Below, piece after piece: positions 41,584 to 50,056 of a stretch of DNA of 64,000 bases. The notes under the pieces are model-generated. The model ran no database searches. It saw only the letters and a list, made by a program, of their open reading frames with translations, and was not told the origin of the DNA. Every line of letters begins with the position of its first letter. The stretch's first letter is position 1. Source of the DNA: Candidatus Melainabacteria bacterium (GTDB lineage Bacteria; Cyanobacteriota; Vampirovibrionia; Gastranaerophilales; Gastranaerophilaceae); the NCBI GenBank assembly GCA_003258735.1, contig QHME01000004.1, positions 161,901 through 225,900 on the forward strand, in the 5' to 3' direction. The translations under genes and the position numbers were made by a program.

Positions 41584-42057
41584 ATGGCTGAAATCAAATC
41601 CTTAGAGTATTTAACTAAGCAATTTAACAATGTAAAAGACCCTAATCATTTACGAATAGTTTCAGAAATAACTGATTCTTTAGAGGCATGTGTTTTAAAA
41701 AATTTGGCAGTTTTTATATCTACAATAAGAAAAGATAAAGGATTATCTGTAAGAGAATTAAATGAACGTTCAAGAGTAAGTCTAGCTGTAATTAACGACC
41801 TAGAAAAGGCTCGTAGTATGCCAAGAGTTGAAACATTAATAAGATTAGGATTGGCTTTAGAAATAGATTTTAATGAAGTATTTAAAGCATTGATACTACC
41901 AGATAAAATATCTACTGATATAAATTTTTGTAAAATTAACAAAACGGATTTGGCTATGGATATTGCAAGATACGGTTATGATAAAAATCAAGTTGCTGAA
42001 ATTTTAGACTTTATTAAATATATAGACTTTAAAGCCACACAAAATAACAAGAAATAA
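41584..42057 (+). CDS. XRE-family repressor of the island
   Basis: 157 aa. Central Cro/C1 helix-turn-helix (FISTIRKDKGLSVRELNERS, RVSLAVINDLEKARSMPRVE, LIRLGLALEIDFNEVFKAL, about residues 45-110) with N-terminal helices and a C-terminal tail (RYGYDKNQVAEILDFIKYID). No LexA-type protease residues, so it is not a self-cleaving repressor. The ATG at 41584 follows AGGAGG by 10 bases; the long frame opening at 41218 runs over the divergent promoters and is rejected. Most likely binds the three CGTAC..GT.CG operators upstream. Confidence 0.85.
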   Translation: MAEIKSLEYLTKQFNNVKDPNHLRIVSEITDSLEACVLKNLAVFISTIRKDKGLSVRELNERSRVSLAVINDLEKARSMPRVETLIRLGLALEIDFNEVFKALILPDKISTDINFCKINKTDLAMDIARYGYDKNQVAEILDFIKYIDFKATQNNKK

Positions 42058-42087
42058 TATAAGCGAGTTTTAACGAACAAATGTTCT

Positions 42088-42109
42088 ATTACATAATAAT
42101 TACATAATG
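42088..42109. repeat. Right copy of the 22-bp subterminal repeat
   Basis: Identical and same orientation as 25464-25485; 51 bases inside the right att repeat and 30 bases after the repressor stop. Confidence 0.75.
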
Positions 42110-42159
42110 GCATTTAAAAAGGCTTTCAGTAAATCTCTGAAAGTCTTTAGTTTAAATGG

Positions 42160-42204
42160 TCGGGATGACAGGATTTGAACCTGCGGCCCCTTCGTCCCGA
42201 ACGA
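42160..42204. repeat. attR: right 45-bp direct repeat
   Basis: Matches 25303-25347 base for base. It forms the 3' part of the intact tRNA-Pro gene, so the island supplied this copy and restored the tRNA on integration. Confidence 0.93.
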
Positions 42205-42233
42205 AGTGCGCTACCAAGCTGCGCTACATCCCG
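42160..42233 (-). tRNA. tRNA-Pro (CGG anticodon), integration target
   Basis: On the - strand: acceptor CGGGATG/CATCCCG, D arm GCGCAGCTTGGTAGCGC, anticodon arm CTTCG-TTCGGGA-CGAAG giving CGG (reads CCG), T arm CAGGTTCAAATCCTG, discriminator A. 74 bases. The 3' part is duplicated at 25303-25347. Confidence 0.95.
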
Positions 42234-42253
42234 ATACTTATAATTATAATAAC

Positions 42254-42283
42254 AAAAAAGCAGATTTTTCAATCTGCTTTTTT
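42254..42283. terminator. Bidirectional terminator
   Basis: AAAAAAGCAGATT/AATCTGCTTTTTT with a 4-base TTTC loop, between tRNA-Pro and the small gene ending at 42292; stops transcription from that gene. Confidence 0.88.
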
Positions 42284-42291
42284 AAAGAATT

Positions 42292-42612
42292 TTATTTTAT
42301 TTGTGTTTTTTGTGGTTGAAGGTTTTTTGACCATTCTTTCATAACGTCAATTCCTTCTGCAGCCATCTTTTGGAGATTTGCCAAGAAATCTTTTGCGATT
42401 GCTTGGATTTTTTCAGGACTGCCTGAAAACATTTGAACGTTTGGATGTTTGTCACCTTTTTTTACAAAATATACGTCAAATGAATTTTCATTTGATAAAA
42501 TTTTAGCTATGGAATTGTCTTTTAGAGGAATATTTGTTAATTTTTGTCCTCTTTTTGTTGCTAATTCTGCAAATGCGTTACGTCCGGCATCTATTGCTTT
42601 TATAGTACTCAT
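42292..42612 (-). CDS. Small hypothetical protein, 106 aa
   Basis: Not recognised. Mixed alpha/beta: IKAIDAGRNAFAELATKRGQ, NENSFDVYFVKKGDKHPNVQ (a hairpin), then EKIQAIAKDFLANLQKMAAE and a Gln/Lys-rich end. No signal peptide or membrane helix. AAAGGT lies 7 bases upstream of the ATG. Single gene with a terminator. Confidence 0.6.
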   Translation of the reverse strand: MSTIKAIDAGRNAFAELATKRGQKLTNIPLKDNSIAKILSNENSFDVYFVKKGDKHPNVQMFSGSPEKIQAIAKDFLANLQKMAAEGIDVMKEWSKNLQPQKTQIK

Positions 42613-42803
42613 TTTTGTACCTTTCTTTTTCTACTGTTTATAAGCTTTTACATACTATAATATCTGTGAAAAATATTTTTTGCTAATAAAATTCATGTTT
42701 TGTAATAAAACTATAACAAAATTTTTTTATTTCTATATTTTATAATAAAATTAAGAAAAACGCATGCAATAGGGGTAATTTTTAATAAAAGGATTTGCAA
42801 ATT

Positions 42804-44762
42804 ATGTTAGTATCTGGGATTAAAAGTTTTGGCAGAAGTTTATTTTTCGGAAGAAAATTAAGACCTGATGAAGAGCAGGATTATAGGCAAAATGCGTTGC
42901 AGCCGGCTTTAGACTATTTGGGTACAAAAGAAGTTGCTATGATAATTCATGGAACAAGTTTTCCTGAAAGTAATAATGATATAGGTGTAGGGTCTCCTTA
43001 CGGTAAAGTTGCCGCACAATTGATTCCGTTTGAAATATTGCATGGTTTTAATGCTAATCAACTTGGACCGGTTGGTGTAATTCGTGATGCTCAGCATGTT
43101 TCGCCATATACATCTACAGTATCTAGCAGAAACTACTTGTTTTTAGATATGGAAAAACTTGCAACAGATGAATATGCCAATATTTTATCAAAAGATGATA
43201 TCAATAAAGTTTTTAATCATCCGCATGATAACGATAAAAACTACTCATATTCCGATTTTGCCGATGCATTTGCAAATTACCAATATTGTATAAAAATTGC
43301 AAATAAAAATTTTAAAAAAGAACTGTCTAAAGGTAATCCCACTGTACAAAAGCTGAACGATGAATTTATGCAATTTAAAAAAGCAAAAGGGCAACAAGTC
43401 TATGATGAAGCGTTGTTTGATGTTTTAGCAAAAACTTATGCAACAGATGATTTTAATAAATGGGATGATATTGATAAAAATATTTTAACTCGTGTAAAAG
43501 AAAAGGACCCTGAAGCAATTGCTCGTTATAAAAAGGTTGTGGAGCGTTCTAAGGATGATTTTGATGCGTTTGTGTTTGGACAATTTTTATTGGATAAACA
43601 AATAAAAGAAAATACAAAAATGCGCAAATCTTTAGGTTTTGAATATATAAATGATTTGCTTGTAGGGTTTTCTAAATCTGATGAATGGGCGCATCAAGAT
43701 TTATTTTTGAAAGATTATCGTATGGGGTGTCCTGATGGTGGAATGTATGGACCTCAAATGTGGGATGTTCCGGTATTGAATCCTAAAAAATTGTTCAAAG
43801 AGGATGGAAGTTTAGGCGATGCAGGTAAATATTTGAAATCTAAAATTGAATCTGCGTTGGAAGATTTTGATAATGTCAGAATAGACCATGCATTAGGTTT
43901 GATTGACCCATATATTTATGACAAAAATTCTGTATCTTTTTCAAATGGAAGAGTTGATATGAGCAAATTTAGAGCAGGAAATATTTCAAATATGCATGAA
44001 ATTGACCCAAACGGTAATTATAAGCGAGTTATCAATGAAATTGTTCTTCCGATTTTAGAAAAACACGGTATTGATAAAAATTATCCAGTGTGGGAGGATT
44101 TGGGTACTGATACTCCTGTGTTTAATGAAATTTATCACAAAAAAAATCACCTTCCTGGAATTACTCAACTGGAATATATGAGAGCTCAGGATTCTCAAGA
44201 CCCTGATGATTGGGGGCTTATCGGTTCGCATGATTCTGATCCTGCTATGAAAATGATTAAAAAAGACTGGGTTAGAGGACATGATGCTTGGAATATTTTC
44301 TATCTTGCAGGATTTTTAAATTCAAATCCGGCAAGAGCAAAATTTCGCGATGAATTTTGCAAAAAGATTGATAATGATGATAGGGAACGAGTTAAGGCGA
44401 AATTTGCTGAATTGTTCTTAACTTGTAAAAAGATTCAAATTTCTTTTGCTGATTTCTTTGGAATAGATAAAACTTATAATGAAGGCGGTAAAGAAAACAA
44501 TCAAAACTGGAAATTAAGATTGAATAAGGATTATGAAGATTCGTATTACAAAAATTTGGCAAGTGAACATCCGACAGCACTGAATATGCCTGAGATTTTG
44601 AAGCTTGCAGTACAAGCAAAGGCTGATTTTAACGTAGTAAATTCTGCACAAAAAAATAACATTCCAACAGAGGAACTTTCACCAAATAATCCACCTGAAG
44701 TTGATAGAATTTTGGAAAATTTGGATAAGTATCAAAGAATTCTGGAAGAACCAGAAGAGTAA
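42804..44762 (+). CDS. 4-alpha-glucanotransferase (GH77, divergent amylomaltase)
   Basis: 652 aa. Moves alpha-1,4-glucan segments between chains in glycogen or maltodextrin metabolism. GH77 landmarks: GVGSPYGKVAAQLIPFEILH, FNANQLGPVG, the nucleophile region NVRIDHALGLIDPYIYD, the acid/base Glu in PVWEDLGTDTPVFNE and the third acidic residue in LIGSHDSDPAMKM. An insertion of about 130 residues (about 110-240) separates the N-terminal strand from the barrel. The 3' tail (from about 600) is Pro/Glu-rich. Starts at 42804 (AAAGGATTTG upstream); the TTG at 42795 lies inside that site. Divergent from classical MalQ. Confidence 0.82.
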   Translation: MLVSGIKSFGRSLFFGRKLRPDEEQDYRQNALQPALDYLGTKEVAMIIHGTSFPESNNDIGVGSPYGKVAAQLIPFEILHGFNANQLGPVGVIRDAQHVSPYTSTVSSRNYLFLDMEKLATDEYANILSKDDINKVFNHPHDNDKNYSYSDFADAFANYQYCIKIANKNFKKELSKGNPTVQKLNDEFMQFKKAKGQQVYDEALFDVLAKTYATDDFNKWDDIDKNILTRVKEKDPEAIARYKKVVERSKDDFDAFVFGQFLLDKQIKENTKMRKSLGFEYINDLLVGFSKSDEWAHQDLFLKDYRMGCPDGGMYGPQMWDVPVLNPKKLFKEDGSLGDAGKYLKSKIESALEDFDNVRIDHALGLIDPYIYDKNSVSFSNGRVDMSKFRAGNISNMHEIDPNGNYKRVINEIVLPILEKHGIDKNYPVWEDLGTDTPVFNEIYHKKNHLPGITQLEYMRAQDSQDPDDWGLIGSHDSDPAMKMIKKDWVRGHDAWNIFYLAGFLNSNPARAKFRDEFCKKIDNDDRERVKAKFAELFLTCKKIQISFADFFGIDKTYNEGGKENNQNWKLRLNKDYEDSYYKNLASEHPTALNMPEILKLAVQAKADFNVVNSAQKNNIPTEELSPNNPPEVDRILENLDKYQRILEEPEE

Positions 44763-44855
44763 ACGGGAACGAAATTAAAGTGTATCTGTCATTCTGAACT
44801 TGATTTTTACTCCTTTCAGAATGGCGCATTGGTGCATTCTAAAAAAAACTCTCTC

Positions 44856-44891
44856 TTGACAAGTAGATATATCTATGCAAAGATGTGTCTA
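44856..44891 (+). promoter_or_regulatory. MarR-gene promoter with palindromic operator
   Basis: TTGACA (44856-44861) is followed at once by the perfect 12-bp palindrome TAGATATATCTA (44864-44875) and a related site AAGATGTGTCTA (44880-44891), 16 bases further on. Typical MarR operator placement, suggesting autoregulation. Confidence 0.65.
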
Positions 44892-44925
44892 TATTAAGAA
44901 CATGCTATGAGGGGGCGTTGAGAAT

Positions 44926-45390
44926 ATGAAAGATGCAAAGTTTTATATAGATAGTTTTCCGTATGAAATTGAACTAACGGCAAGAGTTTGTCATGAAAAC
45001 GCAAGGCGATTATTTGAATCTTGCACAAGTGAAATTTCGCTTGATGAATTTACGGTGTTAGATACCTTGATTGCTAAATCAGGATTGTCACAAGCTGATT
45101 TAGCACGTTTGATATTAAAAGGAAAAGCTCATACCGGCAGGTTTTTGATGGCATTAGAAGATAAAGGTATAATTGAACGTCATGTAGAAGAACGTGAAGG
45201 CAAGTTGATAAAAGTTGCAACTGTTACGAAAAAAGGACAAGATATATATGCTGATGTTGTTGCCCAATTTAGACCTGCAGTTGAAAAGTTTGACAAAGTT
45301 ATCACAGAAGAAGATTGTGCAAAAATAATTGAAAATTTGCGCAAGTTGCGTAGTGCGATAGAAGAAGTTAGTAAGATAGTTTTTGAATAG
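44926..45390 (+). CDS. MarR-family transcriptional regulator
   Basis: 154 aa. Winged helix in the MarR arrangement: LDEFTVLDTLIAKSGLSQAD, LARLILKGKAHTGRFLMALE, then the wing KGIIERHVEEREGKLIKVAT and the dimer helix DVVAQFRPAVEKFDKVITEE. Represses efflux genes until a small ligand binds. GGGGGC lies upstream of the ATG. It precedes the DHA2 pump by 19 bases, so the pair form one autoregulated operon. Confidence 0.92.
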   Translation: MKDAKFYIDSFPYEIELTARVCHENARRLFESCTSEISLDEFTVLDTLIAKSGLSQADLARLILKGKAHTGRFLMALEDKGIIERHVEEREGKLIKVATVTKKGQDIYADVVAQFRPAVEKFDKVITEEDCAKIIENLRKLRSAIEEVSKIVFE

Positions 45391-45409
45391 AAAGTTAAAA
45401 ATAATCTAA

Positions 45410-46981
45410 ATGAGTGAAGAAGTTACAACACAAGAATCAGTCATGAAACCTGATGAGTGGAGACCTAGTAAAAACCCTTGGATAATAGCGATACCATTGA
45501 TGGCGTCTGTTTTTATGTACTGTTTGGATGAAACTATTTCAAATGTTGCCTTACCGTATATGGCAGGTTCGTTTTCCTGTAGTCATAATGAGGCAACTTG
45601 GGTTATTACGTTTTATTTGATTGCCAGCGGAATTATTATTCCTGCTGTAGATTTTTTCTGTAAATTATTTGGCAGAAAAAATTTCTTTATGCTTAGTATT
45701 ATCGTTTTTACTTTATCATCATTTTTATGTGGTATTTCTAATTCTCTGATAATGATGGTTTTGGCAAGATTTTTGCAAGGTATTGGCGGTGGTGCGATTC
45801 TCCCTCTATCACAATCCATTATGATGGAAAGTTTTCCAAAAGAATCTCGTCCAAGGGCGATGGCGTTGTTTGGATTAGGGGTTGTTTTTGCTCCGATTAT
45901 AGGGCCGGCTGTTGGAGGTTGGATTACAGAAAACTGGTCTTGGCCGTACATTTATTATATAAATATTCCAATCGGATTTTTTGTTTTGGCAGCTGCTAAA
46001 ACTTTGTTGGAAGAACCTCCTTACGCAAAACGTCAAAAGGGTATTAAGCTTGATGCAATTGGTTTTACCTTCTTGTCTATTTGGTTGGTTTGCTTGCAAA
46101 TTGTTTTAGATAAAGGTAATGATGCCGATTGGTTCGGTTCAACATGGATATGTTGGTTGACATTTATATCTTGCGTTGCCGGAGTTTGTTTCTTTGTTTC
46201 TCAATTCAAGTTGAAAAATCCGCTTACTGATTTAACAATTATGAGAGATAAAAACTTTTTCTTTGGCACTGTAATCCAAATGGTATTGATGGGTGTTATG
46301 ATGGCATCAAGTACAATTTTGCCGACAATGCTGCAAAGTATGATGGGGTATACTCCGTTTTTAAGTGGTATTTCAATGGTTCCGCGTGGAGCTGGTTGTC
46401 TTATTGCAACAGTATTTAGTGCAATCTTTATTACTAAAATCGGTGAAAAACGGATGGTATTTATAGGACTGATTATTTTGTGTATCGGTGGTTTGGCATT
46501 CGGAGAAATCAACTTACAGATATCTTTGATGAATATTGGATTCCCGAACCTGTTATTTGGAATAGGAATGATTATGGCAATGGTACCGCTTATTGAGTTG
46601 TCTTGTCGAACATTGCGAAATGACCAATTGACAAATGCATCAGGTGTTCAAAACTTGTTAAAAAACGTAGGTGCAGCTATTGGTACTTCTCTTGTCACAA
46701 CTTGTATTTCAAGGTTTGGACAAGTTCACCAAAATATGATGGTTGGCAAGTTGACGGACTTAAATCCTGCTTATACTGAGCGTTTGCAACATTATGCAAG
46801 TGCATTTATGGCAAATACTGATGTCGCATCAGCTTTTTATACTGCAAAAGGTTTATTATATAATCAATTACTTCAACAATCTACATTGTGGGCTTATATT
46901 GATAGTTTTAGGTTGTTTGCAATTGCAAGTTTCTTGATTGCTCCGTTAGTGTTGCTGATGAACAGACATAAAACGACTTAA
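45410..46981 (+). CDS. DHA2-family (EmrB/QacA) MFS multidrug exporter
   Basis: 523 aa, 14 membrane helices. Motifs: DETISNVALPYMAGSFSCSH (helix 1 signature D.TI.NVALP), TWVITFYLIASGIIIPAVDF, GRKNFFMLSIIVFTLSSFLC (motif A region), RFLQGIGGGAILPLSQSIMM, PAVGGWITENWSWPYIYYIN and the VHQNMMVGKL element shared with the pump at 23703. Proton-driven export of lipophilic drugs or bile-like compounds. Follows marR by 19 bases without an obvious ribosome site, so translation probably depends on marR. Ends in a terminator at 47037. Confidence 0.93.
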   Translation: MSEEVTTQESVMKPDEWRPSKNPWIIAIPLMASVFMYCLDETISNVALPYMAGSFSCSHNEATWVITFYLIASGIIIPAVDFFCKLFGRKNFFMLSIIVFTLSSFLCGISNSLIMMVLARFLQGIGGGAILPLSQSIMMESFPKESRPRAMALFGLGVVFAPIIGPAVGGWITENWSWPYIYYINIPIGFFVLAAAKTLLEEPPYAKRQKGIKLDAIGFTFLSIWLVCLQIVLDKGNDADWFGSTWICWLTFISCVAGVCFFVSQFKLKNPLTDLTIMRDKNFFFGTVIQMVLMGVMMASSTILPTMLQSMMGYTPFLSGISMVPRGAGCLIATVFSAIFITKIGEKRMVFIGLIILCIGGLAFGEINLQISLMNIGFPNLLFGIGMIMAMVPLIELSCRTLRNDQLTNASGVQNLLKNVGAAIGTSLVTTCISRFGQVHQNMMVGKLTDLNPAYTERLQHYASAFMANTDVASAFYTAKGLLYNQLLQQSTLWAYIDSFRLFAIASFLIAPLVLLMNRHKTT

Positions 46982-47036
46982 AATAGATACTTCTAAACTA
47001 TATTCAACTATTGTAAATTCCCAATTTATGTTACTC

Positions 47037-47068
47037 GACGAGGTTAGTGCAACTCCCTCGTCTTTTTT
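47037..47068 (+). terminator. Terminator of the marR-pump operon
   Basis: GACGAGG/CCTCGTC stem with a 12-base loop and a following TTTTTTTA. It ends at the stop codon of the convergent 47068-47904 gene. Confidence 0.85.
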
Positions 47069-47904
47069 TAGTCTAGGATTGTTGATATTATTTTTTCTAC
47101 ATAATTAGAATCTGTTAGTGGTAAGGCTATTGTGTCGTTTAAAAATTCGCTTTCAGGACAGCTTTGTGGAAAGTTCTTCCAAAGTTGAATGAGAGTTAAA
47201 TTACTCTTGTCAATTTTTGATTTTATTTTTTCTTGGTTTGGTGAAAATGGGTAGCAATATGGGATTTCATCCGGCTCTATACTTAGATTTATGTTGTTAA
47301 ATTTTTCAAGATATCTTTTATATATTTTGAAATTTTCTTGCCTTATCTTTTTATCGTTTGCAAAGTCAAAATTTTCTATCGTTCTTTCAACATCAGCAGA
47401 GATAGTTTTTATTTGTTTTTCTTTATTTAATTGGAGTTCGTTATAAACAAACTTTTCAAAATTCTCTTGTGCTGAGGTTGGGGTTAATTCAAGGTTATCT
47501 TCTGAAAATCTTTCATCCAAAACTTTTGTGGTGCGCAGGTACGCTCCATTTTGAACAGGAAAGAATTTTCTTAGCGAATTAAAATCTGCCATGCCGCAAT
47601 GCGGAGCGTAGAAAGCTTGTGCATTGTCTATTATAATGTGTGGATATTTTTTAGCTAAAATGTGGCAATTTTTAGTGCACAATCCGTAGTAGTTGGTATA
47701 AACAATAAACGCATCTAGTGGCAAATCCTGTATCGGCATAAAGTTTTTATCAATGTGATAAAAACTTATCTTGCAGCCTGATTCTTTTGCACTAGTCCAA
47801 ACGGTTTCACAAGTATAATATGGGGTAAATATTTCCTTTATCCCATATACTTTTATTAGATATTTTAAACAATTTCTTGCAAGGTTTAATTTTACAATTG
47901 CCAT
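47068..47904 (-). CDS. DegT/DnrJ-like PLP-dependent aminotransferase homologue
   Basis: 278 aa, short for the family (usual 360-400). Aspartate-aminotransferase fold: RNCLKYLIKVYGIKEIFTPY, FYHIDKNFMPIQDLPLDAFI, VYTNYYGLCTKN, the PLP-phosphate IIIDNAQAFYAPHCG (Asp pairing with the cofactor nitrogen) and NSLRKFFPVQNGAYLRTTKV, where Lys may be the Schiff-base residue. C-terminal domain is reduced. Substrate is unknown; sugar-amine or cell-surface modification is typical of the family. ATG is 2 bases after the peptidase stop, so it is coupled to the M20 peptidase. Confidence 0.7.
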   Translation of the reverse strand: MAIVKLNLARNCLKYLIKVYGIKEIFTPYYTCETVWTSAKESGCKISFYHIDKNFMPIQDLPLDAFIVYTNYYGLCTKNCHILAKKYPHIIIDNAQAFYAPHCGMADFNSLRKFFPVQNGAYLRTTKVLDERFSEDNLELTPTSAQENFEKFVYNELQLNKEKQIKTISADVERTIENFDFANDKKIRQENFKIYKRYLEKFNNINLSIEPDEIPYCYPFSPNQEKIKSKIDKSNLTLIQLWKNFPQSCPESEFLNDTIALPLTDSNYVEKIISTILD

Positions 47905-47906
47905 GA

Positions 47907-49070
47907 TTATTTGTTAAATGCTTCAAATAACGCTTGTAACAGCTCTTGCCCCTTTAACATTGTTTTATAATCCACATATTCTCTTGCTGAGTGCATATTG
48001 CAAACTGTAGCTAAACCAATCAAGTAAGGTGAGAATTTTTCACCGTTTGCGTTTTTCTCATTTGCATAAATATGGGTTTCTGCGCCGGCATGGAAGGATG
48101 AAATTTCAGGTTCTACTCCAACTTCTTTTGCTACTTTTTCAAAAAGTTTTGGCATAAATTCATCTTCATTTTTTTCAAACATTGGCATTTTTTCAGTAAA
48201 AACAATTGTAGCTATCGCAGTTCCTTCATATTCTTTATTGAAGGCATCAACGATATCTTGCATCATTTCCATCAACTCATTTTCTTTGTCTTTGCGCGAA
48301 CTTCTGATTGAATAGGTTGCATGTGCGTCTGTATTAATTACGTTTGTTACGCTCAAATCGCCAGATTCTATTCCACCCAAGTTGCAAGATGTCACAACTT
48401 TGTCGTTTTCGCTATAGAAAACGCCTTGTGGCATATCAGAAACCAAATCTGCAATCAATTTTGTTGCATTTTCTCTTGTTGGGTCACCGATATCGTTTCC
48501 TGAGTGACCGCCTTTTGGTGCACTGATTTTCAGGTCAACAAGGACATAACTTGCACCTGAAATTAGGCATTGACCAAGTGCATCACTATCAAGTACCAAA
48601 ACGTATTTTGATTTGATTCTTGAAAAATCAGTGTGTTTGATACCTTGCATTGTGTTTTCTTCATCTCTAGTGAAGTGAACCTCTAAACCTCCGTGTTTAA
48701 GGTCTGTGCGTTTGTTCAAGTATTTTGCAAAGTATAGCGCATTAGCGACTCCGGCTTTGTCATCTGCTCCTAGAGTTCTACCTTTTGCTTTAATTAAATC
48801 CCCTTCAAGGTAAGGTTCAACAGGTGAATCATCTCCCACAACATCCATGTGCGAAGATAACAAAATCGGACTTTTTGTTGAATCTGTTGCCGGTACTGTT
48901 ATATAAATATTTTTAAAATCATCTTGTTCACAATCTAAATCATTTTCTTTGCAATAGTTGCAAATCCAATCAATTACTTTCTCTTCTTTTAATGATGGTG
49001 ATGGAACTTCTGCCATAGAACAGAATAAATCAACCAATTCATTTTCTTTTCTCAAGTTAGATAAATCCAT
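47907..49070 (-). CDS. pepT: M20 metallopeptidase, tripeptidase T-like
   Basis: 387 aa. Cleaves N-terminal residues from tripeptides in the cytosol using two zinc ions. Metal-site motifs in order: LSSHMDVVGD (His, then Asp), LGADDKAGVANALYFA (bridging Asp), HFTRDEENTMQGI (catalytic and bridging Glu), VLDSDALGQ (Asp). The lid domain is seen as LKISAPKGGHSGNDIGDPTR and the last ligand as FHAGAETHIYANEK. Length and pattern fit PepT rather than carboxypeptidases. GGAGATAG precedes the ATG. Its own short upstream region has a terminator for the preceding pilin gene. Confidence 0.88.
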   Translation of the reverse strand: MDLSNLRKENELVDLFCSMAEVPSPSLKEEKVIDWICNYCKENDLDCEQDDFKNIYITVPATDSTKSPILLSSHMDVVGDDSPVEPYLEGDLIKAKGRTLGADDKAGVANALYFAKYLNKRTDLKHGGLEVHFTRDEENTMQGIKHTDFSRIKSKYVLVLDSDALGQCLISGASYVLVDLKISAPKGGHSGNDIGDPTRENATKLIADLVSDMPQGVFYSENDKVVTSCNLGGIESGDLSVTNVINTDAHATYSIRSSRKDKENELMEMMQDIVDAFNKEYEGTAIATIVFTEKMPMFEKNEDEFMPKLFEKVAKEVGVEPEISSFHAGAETHIYANEKNANGEKFSPYLIGLATVCNMHSAREYVDYKTMLKGQELLQALFEAFNK

Positions 49071-49151
49071 AAGCTATCTCCAATTCTTTTCTTATATAAT
49101 AGCATATTATTTCATTATAGCAATCAAAGAATATTTAATATTTGGATAAAA

Positions 49152-49188
49152 TGCAGAGGCGGAAATCTTTTAGATTTCCGCCTCTGCA
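49152..49188. terminator. Terminator of the pilin gene 49210-49944
   Basis: Perfect 17-bp inverted repeat TGCAGAGGCGGAAATCT with a 3-base loop; T-rich ATTTTATCC follows on the - strand. It lies between the pilin stop and the peptidase start. Confidence 0.92.
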
Positions 49189-49209
49189 AAATGATTATAA
49201 TTCTAACTA

Positions 49210-49944
49210 TTAGTGTTTAAAGTATAAATCACTAAAATATTCTTCATTTGTTGCTGCTTTATATGCACATGTAATACCACTCCATGCAATATTTTGTGCC
49301 TTGTTACAATATCTATCAACACTTGCCTCATCTTTACCCCAAAGTGTTTTAGCACTTGAACTTTTCCCAGTTCCTGTTGCGCCAAGTGGTAGAACTTCGC
49401 CACCTTTTAATATTTCAAATGCGAATAAATCGTAACCTAGACGGTTAGGGTTTTTATTTTTACCATTAATATCAACAATGACCATTAAACCGTAGTAATT
49501 ACCAGTAGGGTTTTCTATACAGAACATCATTCCGTTATTTGCAACAACACAACCATCATCAAGTAGGTTGTTTTCGCCGGTTGTAAAGGCTGTTCCGTTT
49601 AATCTTTTGTATGGAGAAGCTTCAGAACGAGAAGTTGACATACAAACGCTTTCATTAGTTGCCCCATATACACCACAATCTACAGAATATTTAATATATT
49701 TTTTAAATTGTCGGTAAAAACCTCCACTAGTTGCATAAGTCGCAGGTTCTACTGAAATATTATCTGCATCCATATCGGCTACGGCCTTTGTAATCATTGA
49801 ATACGCAGTATTAAACTGTGCTTTTGCCGTTCCTGATTTGTGTCCGTTTACCAATTGTGGAATAACCAACGCTGCAACAACTCCGATTACGCCAAGTGCG
49901 ATTAATATTTCACCTAAGGTAAAACCTAAACTCTTTTTCAACAT
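49210..49944 (-). CDS. Type IV pilin / type II pseudopilin-like protein
   Basis: 244 aa. Leader MLKKSLG, then cleavage before FTLGEILIALGVIGVVAALV with Glu at +5 and Gly at -1, the canonical prepilin signal. The globular domain has four Cys (SVDCGVYGATNESVCMS, DDGCVVANNGMMFCIE), the DINGKNKNPNRLGYDLFAFE motif and a second Cys pair near the end (RYCNKAQNIAWSGITC). Most similar to the pilin at 51728. ATG at 49944 has AGGATAAG upstream. Single gene with terminator; should be assembled by the pilus/secretion machinery. Confidence 0.9.
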   Translation of the reverse strand: MLKKSLGFTLGEILIALGVIGVVAALVIPQLVNGHKSGTAKAQFNTAYSMITKAVADMDADNISVEPATYATSGGFYRQFKKYIKYSVDCGVYGATNESVCMSTSRSEASPYKRLNGTAFTTGENNLLDDGCVVANNGMMFCIENPTGNYYGLMVIVDINGKNKNPNRLGYDLFAFEILKGGEVLPLGATGTGKSSSAKTLWGKDEASVDRYCNKAQNIAWSGITCAYKAATNEEYFSDLYFKH

Positions 49945-50056
49945 ATAAAACTTATCCTCGTTCAATTTACTTTTCTATTATAGCATATTTAAGCCACTCT
50001 CACAAGTGGAAAACCGAAAGTGCTAAATATAATATTTTATCAATGCGGCAAGTTGC

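Larger units (their letters stand above)
25303..42204. mobile_element. Integrated genomic island in tRNA-Pro, about 16.9 kb
   Basis: Bounded by perfect 45-bp direct repeats (25303-25347 and 42160-42204) made from the 3' part of tRNA-Pro(CGG). A 22-bp repeat sits just inside each end (25464-25485, 42088-42109). The right end has integrase (40249-41235), excisionase-like (41238-41420) and repressor (41584-42057) genes. It carries restriction/methylation, Fic, AbiTii-like and resolvase genes plus a possible replication initiator, but no relaxase, type IV secretion, capsid, portal or terminase gene that I can see. It is therefore an integrative mobilizable island or a satellite, not a complete prophage or conjugative element. 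Confidence 0.92.

Noticed and set aside
25303..42204. A complete prophage
   Set aside because: No capsid, portal, terminase, tail or lysis gene is visible in the island; the tail-fibre-like gene at 3184 is 21 kb away outside it.
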